This document shows, one piece after another, positions 1 through 10,958 of a stretch of 64,000 nt of DNA; the first letter of the stretch is position 1; each line of letters begins with the position of its first letter. This stretch comes from Strongyloides papillosus (Eukaryota > Nematoda > Chromadorea > Rhabditida > Strongyloididae): the NCBI GenBank assembly GCA_005656395.1, contig SRSI01000010.1, forward strand, positions 868,001 to 932,000, in the 5' to 3' direction. The notes below the pieces were generated by a model, which saw only the letters and a program-made list of their open reading frames with translations, did no database searches and was not told where the DNA came from. A program made the translations under genes and the position numbers.

Positions 1-3000
1 ACCGATGATAAAGCAATGGTTTTAGAAGGAAAAGATTTGCCAATGCCAAGTGAGGAAGAGATATTAAAAGAATTTGAAAATGTTTTAGTATGTTTTATGT
101 TACTTAAAAATTTATAGGGATGATTTTTTTTAGAAAAAAATGGACTTACCCCCAGATAAAATTAGGTTATTAAGAGATTATGATTTGAAGAAAAAGTGGG
201 ATTTGGTGAGAGATCAAAAGAACATGTACTCTGTTACAGATTCCTCAGTTTATCTAGAAAAACTTTCACTGTATCTTGATCCTAAAACTTTTAAGAAAAG
301 TAAAAAGAAACTTGGAAATGATACATCAACTTCCATTTTAAAGCACATAGAAATTTCATTGAGAACAAATTCGATTGATTGGGTTAAGTCTTTTCTTGAT
401 CCTTCTACAAATAATGGACTCAAAATTCTAGTTGAATATTTAACACAACTGCAAAATTCTGTAGTACAAAGTCAACTTCAACATGCTGACAGTATATCTC
501 AACATTCAACAAATTCCTCTATCTTAAATACAAGTGGAGCTTTTAGTTATACAAGTGGTGAATATTATGGTGCCAATACTTTAGCAAGCAACTCCTCAAG
601 TGGACATGATGAAGGTATCACTTATAATATAAATTTTAATAATTTCATTCTAGGAAACATAGGTGATCGTCAAACATCACTTACAAATATGCCATCAACA
701 TTATCAGCAACGATGAAACAAAATTTATTCCAAAAAGCGATAGAAGGAAAGAGTAAAGGAAAAGTAAATAAATATCTTGGAGATCCTGAAAATGATATTC
801 ATGTTTGTGTATCCTGTTTACGTGCTATAATGAACAATAAAAATGGTTTTAATATGGTTTTTAATGATCCACAAGCTATTTATTGCATAACGAGGAGCAT
901 TTTACATCAATCCTTACGGACAAAATCTTTAGTAATGGAATTACTATCTGCAATTTGTTTAGTTAAAGGTGGACATGAATTAATAATTAATTCATTCAAC
1001 AGATTCAAATTAGACCATAAAGAAATTACACGCTTTCAATATCTAATGATATATTTTCGTAATCCACCTCAATTTCATGTTGATTTTATGAGTAGTTGTA
1101 TGCAATTTATCAATATACTTGTTCATTCTGTCGAAGATATGAATTATCGAGCCTATTTACAATATGAATTTACAATGTTAGGATTAGATGATTATTTGGA
1201 ACAATTAAAAGATAATCCATGTGAAAGTCTCCAAAATCAACGAATTGCATATTTAGATAACTATTTGGATATTGCAAGTTTAATTGAAGATTCTTCTATA
1301 AAAGCAAATTTATTGTTAGAAAAAGAGGAATTAGAAAATAAGCTTTCTAGAAAAATTGAGGATATACAAATTATTGAGGCTGATTATATTTCAAATGTAG
1401 AACAATTAAATAGAAGAATGAATGAATTGATAGATGAAAAAGAAAAAATCCGAGGAGAATATGATAATCATGTAAATACACTTCAAAGAACTTTGACACA
1501 AAAAGAAAAAGATATGAGAGAAAAAGAAGTTAAATTTGAATTAAGAATTCAAGAATTAGAAAAAATTCAAAATGCAATGGAGATTGGTTTGAAAAAAGCA
1601 CAAGATCAACAATTGAAGATATTAGAAACTCATAAAGATAAAGATACAGTCAAGGTTCCTCCTCCTCCAGCGCCACCACTACCAACAACGAAATCAACTT
1701 CGAAATCTTCAATTTCTTCTAACTCAAGTGCGGCGCCACCGCCCCCACCACCTCCACCATTGTTACAATCATCATCAAGTCAAAAAAATAAAATCCCGCC
1801 TCCACCCCCACCATTATTGGGTTCAAAGAGTGGAGCTGGAATTCCTCCACCACCACCACCACTTATTGGAGGAAATAAAAAGATACCTATTTTACCTTCT
1901 AATGAGGCATTACCAATAAAAAAAGTTGTTGAAACCAAAAATAAACTTCCACTACTTAATTGGACACCAATGAAACCTGCACAAGTAAAAGAAACTATCT
2001 TTTCTAATCTCAACGATGACAAAATTGTAGATATAATTGATTTCTCTGATTTAGAAGAAAAATTCAAGCTAGGATCTTTAGCTGTCAATACTAATTTAAA
2101 AGTCGATTCTCATTTACAAACACAATTATCTCCAGGATCATTATCAACAACTTCTTCAGGAGGAGTTTCAACAACAAAAGAGGTGAAAAAATCATTGTTA
2201 GATGGTAAAAGAATACAAAATATTGCAATTACGAAAAGAAAATTAAATAAAACTGGAAATGAAATTATGACTGCAGTTCATCGCTTTGATTTAAAATCCC
2301 TTCCAGCTGAATCTGTTGATATTTTACTCAAAATTATTCCAACAACCGAGGAATGTCAAATTTTTAAAGAATATGCTTTAAAAAATGACAACAATTTCGA
2401 TTGTCTTGCAGAAGAAGATCAATTTTTAGCTAGTTTAATGAAAATCGAAAGATTAAAACATAAATTAGAAATTATGTTGTTTATGTCATCGTTTGATGAA
2501 AGTGCAGCATTAATAGAACCAAATTTATCAAATTTAACTGCTGCTTCTAAGTGTATTAAAGATGCAAAACTATTTCATAAAGTTTTAGAAATCGTTTTGG
2601 CTTTTGGAAATTATATGAACTCTTCCAGGAAGGGTGGAGCTTATGGATTTAAATTAGCTTCTCTAGATTCACTTCATATTTTAAAATCGCCTTATAATCG
2701 TTCAATTTCCTTGTTACATTTAATAGCCGATACGATACAAAAACAATTTCCAGATCTCTTATTATTCACAGAAGAACTCAAATTTTCTGAAAAAGCATCA
2801 AGCATAATGTGGGAAACAGTTCTAGCTGATATCAAAGAAATTGAGCAACACTTTGATAAAGCCAAAAATGAATATAATGTTAAAGGAGATGATTCACCAG
2901 TTCAACTAAAAGAATTTATTGAAAAAACAGAAAAAAGAGTTCAAGCACTATCTCAATCATGTGAAACAGCAACAATTTCATTTAATTCATGTGTAGAACT

Positions 3001-3463
3001 TTATGGCGAAAATCCGAAATCACAACAACCCAGTATATTCTTTTCTAAAATAGCTTTATTTTCTAAAAATTTCACACAAGCAATTAAAGATAATGAAAAT
3101 CGAAGAGCTGCAGAAATAAGAGCCAAGAATGATGCAATCAAAAAAGAAAAAATTATGGAACAAAGAAAAAGAATGAGTCAGAATAACAAAGAAAATGGAG
3201 ATCTTTTAGAAGAGTTAGAATCAAAAATTATGGCTGGAATTGATAACGGTCGTTCGAGAAATAAAAAGAATGGGTCGAAATTAGACTCAACTCAGATGGG
3301 TCATGGTGATTTTGACTTATTGATATCCGGTCTCAAAGATTCCCCTTATATGGCCGCTGGCGGCAATTTCCCCGCATCACGCAGAAGACCACGAAATACA
3401 AGTAAAAGTCCAAGTTCCGGAAATAGAAAAATTATACCAAAAGAAGTTAATAGAGAACGATAA
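1..3463 (+). CDS. frl-1: Formin of the FMNL/FRL class (5' end outside window)
   Basis: Actin-nucleating formin. Two exons are visible, <1-87 and 134-3463, joined by a 46 nt GT-AG intron. The first is open in phase 0 and ends PMPSEEEILKEFENVL; splicing adds KK before MDLPPDK, so the Met at 140 is internal. That junction matches the FMNL N-terminus, where a PMP...ELEERF stretch leads into MNLPPDK. Order after residue 1 at position 140: GTPase-binding and FH3 region (about 1-370), coiled coil (about 390-500), FH1 with four or more polyproline runs (about 505-585), FH2 starting at LPLLNWTPMKP (about 605-1000), and a DAD-like GDFDLLISGLKDSPY followed by basic SRRRPR. The DAD implies autoinhibition relieved by a Rho-family GTPase. 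The family reaches cortical actin, filopodia and lamellipodia. Class call is strong; the C. elegans name is by homology. Confidence 0.93.
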
Positions 3464-4292
3464 AATCTATGGTACTGATCTTTATTAAGATGTTATTTCT
3501 TTAAAATTATACAAATTACGTGTTGAAAATTGTTTCTTTTGCATATTTTTTGTAATTTATGGCCAAAAATGGAATGTTGATTTCTCAGTTTCATATTTTG
3601 ATTTTTTGTATCAGTATATAAACAACAATGTAGGGGTTAAATTTTTATTTTCTTTATGTATATTCTTTTAATATATTTATATTGTACATCTGTATATTTA
3701 TGTTTTTAAGTAAAGTAATTAATAAAAATTGTGAATTTTTTTTACATAGTTAGCAAATGATGTGTTACGATTAATAATTTATTTTATTAATACTTTCAAT
3801 TAAAATGTAAAAGCATAAATACAAACACTCTTGTTAATATTTAAAATGACAAGGTAATAATGATGTTAAAAATATAAACAATGTAAAGTTTGTATTTTCT
3901 AAAAATACTAAAATTGTTTATGTATTGTTATATTTTAAAATTAAAAGCAGTTGTTAGTTATTTAGATAAAAAAAAACACGATTTCAAAAGTAGAAATGTA
4001 CTAGAAATTTAAATAATCTACAAATTAATGATCATAAAAAAGTATAAAATTAAAAATATCATTTATTATAATTAAAAATAAAAATGAAATTTTAATTCTT
4101 GAGAAATTTGTATACTTTTTTTTGTAATCAAAAAATATCCAGAATGTTTAAATTATACAAATATTTAATCACAGAAATTCTTTATACAGCTTTCCATTTC
4201 TTTGTAAAGATCATGAGATTGACTTTTTCATCTTTATTTCTTAACATTTCCTCTTATTATACAAAAGTACAAAAAGTAAAATTTTTATTTAT

Positions 4293-4310
4293 TAATAATA
4301 ATAATAATAA
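4293..4310. repeat. (TAA)6 microsatellite
   Basis: Six perfect TAA units in the AT-rich spacer between the formin and the astacin gene. Confidence 0.9.
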
Positions 4311-4790
4311 AAAGATATAAAATGATACGTAATAATAAATAAAATAGGAATTTATACATTTTATAAATATTATCACTTCTTTTGTATTTTTTATTCATCA
4401 TTAAGTAAACAAAATTTTTCTAATAATTTGAAACTTTTACTACTTCCATTTTTAAATCAGATTTTAAAAAAAAGTATTATATTTAAAATAAGGAAAACAA
4501 TTAAAAATCGCTCCCTTCCTTTTTGAAAGAAACATCAGACAAAACAATTATATTTATCATTATTAAACAATCACTATTATTATCATGTACAAGACTTGTA
4601 TATTTAGACATTTTATTTTCTATGAAATAAACATAAAGGCGGGATTTGATATGAAGTTAGATGAAGATATATAAATGAAAAAATATTCTGATATCTACGA
4701 TTTTATGTCGAGAAGATGTATAAAAGCATTCCAAAATATGTATGATACATATATTTTTTCAAAATAAATCCTTTTGATTGTTTTAATGGA

Positions 4791-4803
4791 TTTTGTTTTT
4801 CAG
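4791..4803 (+). promoter_or_regulatory. Splice acceptor, probably trans-splice site, before astacin
   Basis: T-rich tract ending in TTTTTCAG four bases before the astacin ATG, with no plausible upstream coding exon. This is the usual form of a nematode 3' splice site and is most simply a spliced-leader addition site. Confidence 0.5.
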
Positions 4804-4807
4804 AAAT

Positions 4808-6079
4808 ATGCTTTATAAAATTTTATTTTTCCATTTTGCCCTTATTTTTTCCTTTAGTTACGGAGTAAAAATTATTGATATTTTTAATCAAAAATATGGG
4901 GATATTTATGAATTAAGAACAATTTTTAATGAGTAAGATATTCTTTATATTATTATAATAATTATTATATTTTTTACAGTCCTTCTAAAAATAACATTCA
5001 AAGGAATGCATTAAAACCGGGTAGCGATAAAAAATGGAATATTTTAAATCAAGAAAAAGACCACTTTGTCATACCATATACAATAAAAGGAAAATTTAGT
5101 AAGTATAATAGTAATTAATTTGATTTATGTATATGTTAAATAGATCTAACGGAAAGGAAGACTGTTAGAAAAGCTATGGATGCCATAGAAAAGAATACTT
5201 GTATTGTCTTTAAACCAAGAAAAGGAGAAAAAGATTATGTACAATTTGATAATCAGTTCAATGAAGGGTAATTTTATAAATGAGCTTTGATATTTTGTTT
5301 TATAGGTGCTATTCATTAGTTGGAAGAGAAGGTGGTCAACAAACAATTATGTTAGAATCAAATATGTATCAAACATGCCTAACATTTGAAATTGTGGTTC
5401 ACGAATTACTTCATACAGTTGGCTTATGGCATGAACAAATGAGGTTGGTATATTTTTAAATATTGAAACTTAATTATTCTTATTTAGATTTGATAGAGAT
5501 AATTTCATTAAAGTTCACTTCGAAAATATAGATAAATGGATGTATCCTCAGTTTGCAAAAATTAATACGGATGAAGCTACAACATATGGTGTTCCTTACG
5601 ATTATAGATCAGTTATGCACTATGGGAAAAATGCCTTTGCAAAAGCTCCAGGATTAATTACAATGGAAACAATAGATAAAAAATATCAAAATATTATAGG
5701 AACAGTAAAAAATGTAGCAAAAGCCGATTATAATAAAGTTTGTTTAATATATAATTGCGCAAAATGTATGAATGATATTCAATGGAAAGATAAACTTACG
5801 ATTGTTAAAGATACTCCAAATGAGGAACCAAAATCAACTGAACCTACAACAGAAAATGTTGAATTATTAAATAAAACAACATCCACTACAAAAGAAAATT
5901 TAATAACATCAACAGAAAAAGAAAAAACTACAATTGATTATGGTTGTAGTGATTTATTTCCAAATGTTTGCAAAGGTTTACTAGGCGATTCTGACAGCCC
6001 TAAAACGATTTGTAAAATGTTTGGCCCAATTATGGATTCATGGTGCTGTAAATCATGTAAAATAGCTCATGAAAAATAA
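4808..6079 (+). CDS. Secreted astacin zinc metalloprotease with ShKT domain
   Basis: Five exons (4808-4932, 4980-5098, 5144-5267, 5306-5443, 5488-6079) give a 365-residue protein; all phases close. It starts with a signal peptide (MLYKILFFHFALIFSFSYG) and a short pro-region. The catalytic domain holds HELLHTVGLWHE at 155-166, where His155, His159 and His165 bind zinc and Glu156 is the catalytic base; the Met-turn SVMHYG is at 210-215 with its Tyr214. A Thr/Glu-rich linker leads to a six-cysteine ShKT-like module (about 321-359). The domain order and motifs are those of nematode NAS proteases, a family greatly expanded in Strongyloides, where members are linked to skin penetration and gut parasitism. 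This copy's role is unknown. It converges on the prolyl hydroxylase, with stops about 120 bp apart. Confidence 0.94.
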
Positions 6080-6166
6080 TTTGTGTAAATAATTTAACTA
6101 TATATTTAAAATTAATATTTTTCTATTTCAAAATTTTTTATACTGTAACCGTAACTACATCAAATT

Positions 6167-6180
6167 AATAAATATTTATT
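6167..6180. terminator. Back-to-back poly(A) signals of a convergent pair
   Basis: AATAAA on the plus strand at 6167-6172 serves the astacin gene. TTTATT at 6175-6180 is AATAAA on the minus strand for the prolyl hydroxylase. Only two bases separate them, so both messages should end by reading across the other's signal. Confidence 0.6.
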
Positions 6181-6198
6181 ATTTAAGAAGAAAATTAT

Positions 6199-7833
6199 TT
6201 ATGGATGAAAATTTGGGGCATTTCTAGGCTCTGGACCTCCTAAATCACCAACAAAACGTTCTTGAATATGAGGTTTCAATCCACATGGTCTTCTAGCTTC
6301 CTGTCCGAGTTCATGAATCCATTTGTTAGAAACCCACTTTACACCTAATAATACTGGACAAGCAGCATGCCTCGTTCTAAGATCGCCTTCTCCGGATCTA
6401 AGTAAATTATACCAGAAAAGTGCATCATGTTTTGAAGGTTGAACAGTAGTCTTAAGTTCTGTAAAAACGGTTCCACCTCCTATTTCTGGTTCTGTCATGT
6501 AGAAAAGAACTGTAGCAATTCTGTTACCTGTTCCAAGATCAGAAAATGCTTTTGTTTCTTCTTTTCTTGCAAAATCAAAGTGAGGATCATAATGTCCTCC
6601 TATGCCATAATTAGCAATCTGAAGTTCTTCAGCTGTTTCTTGTTCGAGATTAGTCATTAGATCAATTCTTGTATTTACTCTTTTAACAACTTCATGTTCA
6701 TGTTCTTTAAGCCAAGCACTTTTTGATATTCTATAAGAAGCATGTACTAATTTTCCAGTATTTGAGTCTTGAACAGTTGCGCGAGCAAGTTTGGGTGTAG
6801 CCAAGTCTTGTATTACAGAAATTTCATCATCATCTATAACGTTTTTGAATAATACTGCTAATGGGTTAAATCTTAAAATTTCTACTTTAAATGGAGCTAA
6901 AATAAGATATGGTCGATCTCTTTTGTAATAACAATATAATTTTGATGTTTCTTTAACACTAACAGGAACTTCATTTCTACATAATGCTTCGGTAATTGAT
7001 CTTTCAGAATCATCATAGCTTCCAGGTCTTTGATTCTTAATTCTACCTAAATTTCTTCTCATATCAACTTTTTTAACACCTTCTTTTTCTAATTCATCTT
7101 CATACCATTTAACATTTCCTTTAGCACGTGGATGATTTGGAGCAATTTTAACTAATTCTTCAATTTCTTTTAAAGCATGTTTTAAATTTCCTTGTTTATA
7201 TAATGAAAATGAATAATATTCTAAAATTTCAGGTAGTAACCAATGATCATCTTCTAAGGCACGTTCTTTTGCTACTTCCATCCACATAAGACAATGATAG
7301 TAATCTTCAGATACATAAGATTGGCGTCCAATTTCGAAAATATCTTCAATTGTCATTCTTTCACTTCTTTTTATTCCATGGATAATGCCTTCTGTTAAAT
7401 CTTTTGTATCTAATCTATAGGTATCTTGTAATCGTAAAAGTCCAACTGCAGCTCCATTTAAATCTTCTTCACCAGGAAAACTTTTTGTATGAGAGTTAGC
7501 AAAATCTCCTAAGAAAACTTCACCATTATTTTCCTTCATTACTGTAGAGACCTTATTAAATTTTTCTGTCATTTCTTTAATAGTTTTGAAAGCATTGATA
7601 GGATTTGTCATGTTATCTATATCATTTTTCATTTCTCCAGACTTAAATTGCTTTGCTATTTTTCTTAATCTTTCTAATCTATCTTGTTCACTTTCAATAT
7701 AATTTTCAATCACATCAGGAAATTGTCTTTCCATTTCAAGGAGATTTTTTAAATCAGCAATAGAAGTGAAAACATCACAATTTGTATATTTTGTGAATAT
7801 CACAACGAATAAAGAAATTATAAAAAATTTCAT
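6199..7833 (-). CDS. Collagen prolyl 4-hydroxylase alpha subunit
   Basis: Single-exon 544-residue ER enzyme that hydroxylates Pro in X-Pro-Gly repeats of collagen using Fe(II), 2-oxoglutarate, O2 and ascorbate. Signal peptide about 1-19. The N-terminal dimerisation domain is followed by a TPR-like peptide-binding domain (about 165-245). The C-terminal dioxygenase fold holds His414-x-Asp416 (HYDPHFDF) and His489 as iron ligands and Lys499 (GVKW) for 2-oxoglutarate. All catalytic residues are intact and the length matches the family (about 530-560). In C. elegans the paralogues DPY-18/PHY-1 and PHY-2 act with PDI on cuticle collagens; I cannot tell which this corresponds to, so no symbol is given. 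There is no intron in the coding region. Confidence 0.96.
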   Translation of the reverse strand: MKFFIISLFVVIFTKYTNCDVFTSIADLKNLLEMERQFPDVIENYIESEQDRLERLRKIAKQFKSGEMKNDIDNMTNPINAFKTIKEMTEKFNKVSTVMKENNGEVFLGDFANSHTKSFPGEEDLNGAAVGLLRLQDTYRLDTKDLTEGIIHGIKRSERMTIEDIFEIGRQSYVSEDYYHCLMWMEVAKERALEDDHWLLPEILEYYSFSLYKQGNLKHALKEIEELVKIAPNHPRAKGNVKWYEDELEKEGVKKVDMRRNLGRIKNQRPGSYDDSERSITEALCRNEVPVSVKETSKLYCYYKRDRPYLILAPFKVEILRFNPLAVLFKNVIDDDEISVIQDLATPKLARATVQDSNTGKLVHASYRISKSAWLKEHEHEVVKRVNTRIDLMTNLEQETAEELQIANYGIGGHYDPHFDFARKEETKAFSDLGTGNRIATVLFYMTEPEIGGGTVFTELKTTVQPSKHDALFWYNLLRSGEGDLRTRHAACPVLLGVKWVSNKWIHELGQEARRPCGLKPHIQERFVGDLGGPEPRNAPNFHP

Positions 7834-8985
7834 CTAAAGAGAAATGGTTATTTTAATAAAAAGATTAAGTTACAATTTGATTTACTCTACACGCCTAACT
7901 GACTTCAATGATAAAAATAAATTACTTATAGTGATAAGTATATGTATACTAATGATCTTTATATTTTAATATATTATATTCATATAACTATTAAGTTAAA
8001 TTAAAAAATAAGAAAAATTCTACTAAATAAAATTATTGTAGATATTGTATATAGTGTTTTTACTATATTTAATCAAAGAGGTCATTCAATATATACTAAA
8101 AATGTACGTGTGATTTAATAAGATATGTGTATTTCCTCAGGGTCGATAAAATATAAGAAAAATTTTAAATAACCACTAGTTTTCTTTTTAAATAATTTTC
8201 TTTTCATAATTACGTAAAGTATACTGGTTTGATAACTTAAATATCCTTATATATCTACTAAACAAATAAATATAATATAAGTTTTTAATTGGAAAAATTT
8301 TAAATAATTCCAAACTTTAAAACAATATGATTGATATAAAAAAATATTATTCCTACTATTCGATGCAGTTTGAGAAATGTAGAATAAATATTTATATGAA
8401 GAAATTTGTAGTAAGATAAAAATTTAGTAATAAACAAAAATGATTATTTTATATATAAACAATATTGAATAATCAATGGTTATACTATTATAAAAGTAAT
8501 TTACGTACGAAATTATAAATGGCAAAATAATTTAAGGATCAACTTTATGAACGATTATAATGTATCGGCTTATATTTATATCGTTTTATCTTTACTACAG
8601 AACTAATATCTGATGAACATCCAACAGATAATATAATCTTATTTAGAGGATTGCATATATTTTCATAATTGGCACGTACAAACGCATTACAATTCCAGTT
8701 TGAAATGTTAACTTATACAAATCAACAAAACAGATGAGAAAAGGTTCACATTTTTCTAACCATTTATACAAATTAATGGATAATAAAGCTGACGTGGAAT
8801 TCTCTAAAAAACTAGTTTAAGGTAGTTTACTTTACAACATGCGGCACAATCATCTATAATTAATGAGCAAGAGCATCGGTATCTTGATGAACTAACACAA
8901 TATACAAATCACCATTCTTCAGATCATATAACTAAGAAAGGAAGAAAAATAATAATAAAATTAAATAAAAAATATATATTTTACT
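7834..8985. other. Spacer without recognised gene
   Basis: AT-rich spacer of about 1.15 kb holding the upstream region of the prolyl hydroxylase and the 3' side of the orphan gene at 8986-10629. I found no coding block or repeat. Confidence 0.5.
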
Positions 8986-10629
8986 CTACAAAATATTAAT
9001 AATTGGATTTATAATAACCTTGCTATAAGGTGAATAAACCACAAAATTATACTTAGGATAAATTTTGAGTATACATTCGCAATTCATTCTTATATTACGT
9101 GCATTTGAACTTGGACATATTACAGCAACATTATTTTCTTTCATCTTATCTTTAGATGGTTTGAAAAATATAATACCCCATATTGGAAAGCTGCTGATTA
9201 ATGAAATTTCGATTCTAAGCAAATTTGAATTGACAATCATGTCATGATTTTGTCGCTGTGTTTCAGTGTAACTTTTATTTAGATAATCTGTAAATGAATC
9301 ATGTAACCACGACCATTTGTAGTTTTGTCTAGGCTTCAACCTTCTAGATGGTCTTCCTCTTCTTTGATTACACTTTAGATTCATTATTGACTCATTTTGA
9401 TCCGCTTTAAAAATTTGAGATGGAGGCTCGAAAAAACATTGTACCCTAAAAAAATAAGATTCAGAAACATAGGATTTCCTAAACATACGGCTCTGAGGGA
9501 TACTGTGGTTTTTTATCAGAAAGTAGACTAAATTGAGTTTCAGGAACAATACTGTCTTCATCTGAACTGTAAGAAAAAGTACCATCATTTACCGTGTCAA
9601 TTTCCGTTCCCTCGTTTCCAATACCTATAAGATTAGACCATTTTTTAGAACACTCATTAAAGTCTGCATCATCTTCAACTGTCGACTTTTTATCAGACAT
9701 TTCATAACAATCCCTATTTTTTAATTGTGAGAATGCAAAATTATAGTTCACGGGACTTTGATTTTCCAAGTTATCTTGTGATGGATATGAATTTAGCTTT
9801 CTGTTATACTCTGTATCATCTTCATTATCGTCCAAATTACTCACTCCTTCAATATTGAATAAATATTGTGTATTTCTTATTTTTATTGGTGAAAGAATTT
9901 GAATAATTGAACCTTCATCACTACTGTCGTCATTTCTATCGTCTTTAGGAGTGAGAAATTCTGAACACGTATTATCATTGGTACTCTTTCCATATAGAAA
10001 TGATATCTCATCATTTTGGGGTTTAAAAGATACTTCATTCCAGAATTTAGGTGTTGCATCACTTTCAACTACCATTTCATCTACATTAACTGAATCATCT
10101 AAATTATTTATATTTAAACTTTCAACATTTAAATTAATGCTTTCATTAGAGGAATGGAAGCTTTTATTATTTTGTTCTACAAAACCCTTCTTTTTCTTCC
10201 TATTTTTTGGTGACATTGTTTCGTAAGGTAATTCACTAATCAATCCGTTACTGATTTTCGCCAATGCTTCATCTCTCTCGGTAAATGGAAAACTAAGACA
10301 ATTATTTTCTTTATATTTGTCAAACGACTTCCTTTTTACTAAAATTTCCCATAAAATTTGTTCATTTTAATGGCACAAAAATACTTACATGAACGTGAAA
10401 GCCGTTCGTTCTGAAAACTTCTGGCTTGTCTTATTTTTTTCACTTGTAGACTTGGGATTCTAATTGGTGAAACAGGTGAAAATAGAGAATTTCCGATGGG
10501 GGTGTTATTGACAGAATTTACTGAACTTTCATTATATTGGTTACCACGAAATCCAGACGGATTTTTCAAAGTACCACCAAAACAGATTTTCTCGTTAAAC
10601 CTATTGAAACTCCGGTTCCATGGAGACAT
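8986..10629 (-). CDS. Orphan nuclear-looking protein with AT-hook-like motif
   Basis: Not recognised. I join three exons on the minus strand: 10629-10389, 10338-9489 and 9445-8986. The introns are 50 and 43 nt with GTAAGT and GTATGT donors and TTTTAG acceptors; phases close to give 516 residues. The first ATG in a good context begins MSPWNRSF; an upstream reading would need a non-ATG start. The middle exon is acidic, Ser/Asn-rich and probably disordered, with several SP/TP sites. The last exon carries an AT-hook-like RRGRPSRRLKPR, then a more ordered tail rich in aromatic residues ending VIINPIINIL. A DNA-associated role is possible but unproved. It is transcribed divergently from the kinesin, with 329 bp between start codons. 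Confidence 0.72.
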
Positions 10630-10958
10630 CTTATACAGTATCAATAAATATAAACTACCAAATCTTACACATGGATCATATAAGAATAAACAAAAAGGCG
10701 GTTTAAACACTTCCCCAAATTAAAAGTACAATACATTTAAACAATATGTTTGATGAATATAAAATGTTCAGGAGTTGGTAGGTATCAAAAATATATATGC
10801 AAAAAAAGGTGACGTTAATTTCATTTCTTGAATAACTTAGCAGTATATATATAAATATATCTAAAATTGTCATCATTCGTTCATTACATATCTTTTTTTA
10901 TTTTAGAATAACAATATCTTCAGTACTATAATTTGGGTATTTCTACTAACACCTAAGA
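10630..10958. promoter_or_regulatory. Divergent promoter region, orphan gene / kinesin
   Basis: A 329 bp spacer separates two divergent start codons. A TATATATATAAATA-like stretch lies near 10843-10860, about 100 bp before the kinesin ATG. No other element is clear. Confidence 0.45.

Larger units (their letters stand above)
3464..4807. other. Spacer: formin 3' UTR and astacin upstream region
   Basis: Very AT-rich, with no supported gene. A (TAA)6 run lies at 4293-4310. A TATAAAA lies at 4719-4725, about 85 bp before the astacin ATG. A pyrimidine-rich TTTTGTTTTTCAG at 4791-4803 just before that ATG looks like a trans-splice or 5' UTR intron acceptor. Confidence 0.5.

Noticed and set aside
1780..2088. 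Minus-strand frame with poly-Gly
   Set aside because: Reverse complement of the formin FH1 polyproline runs.
4099..4320. 73-codon plus-strand frame
   Set aside because: No ATG start, Phe/Tyr/Asn composition of AT-rich DNA, ends in a TAA microsatellite.
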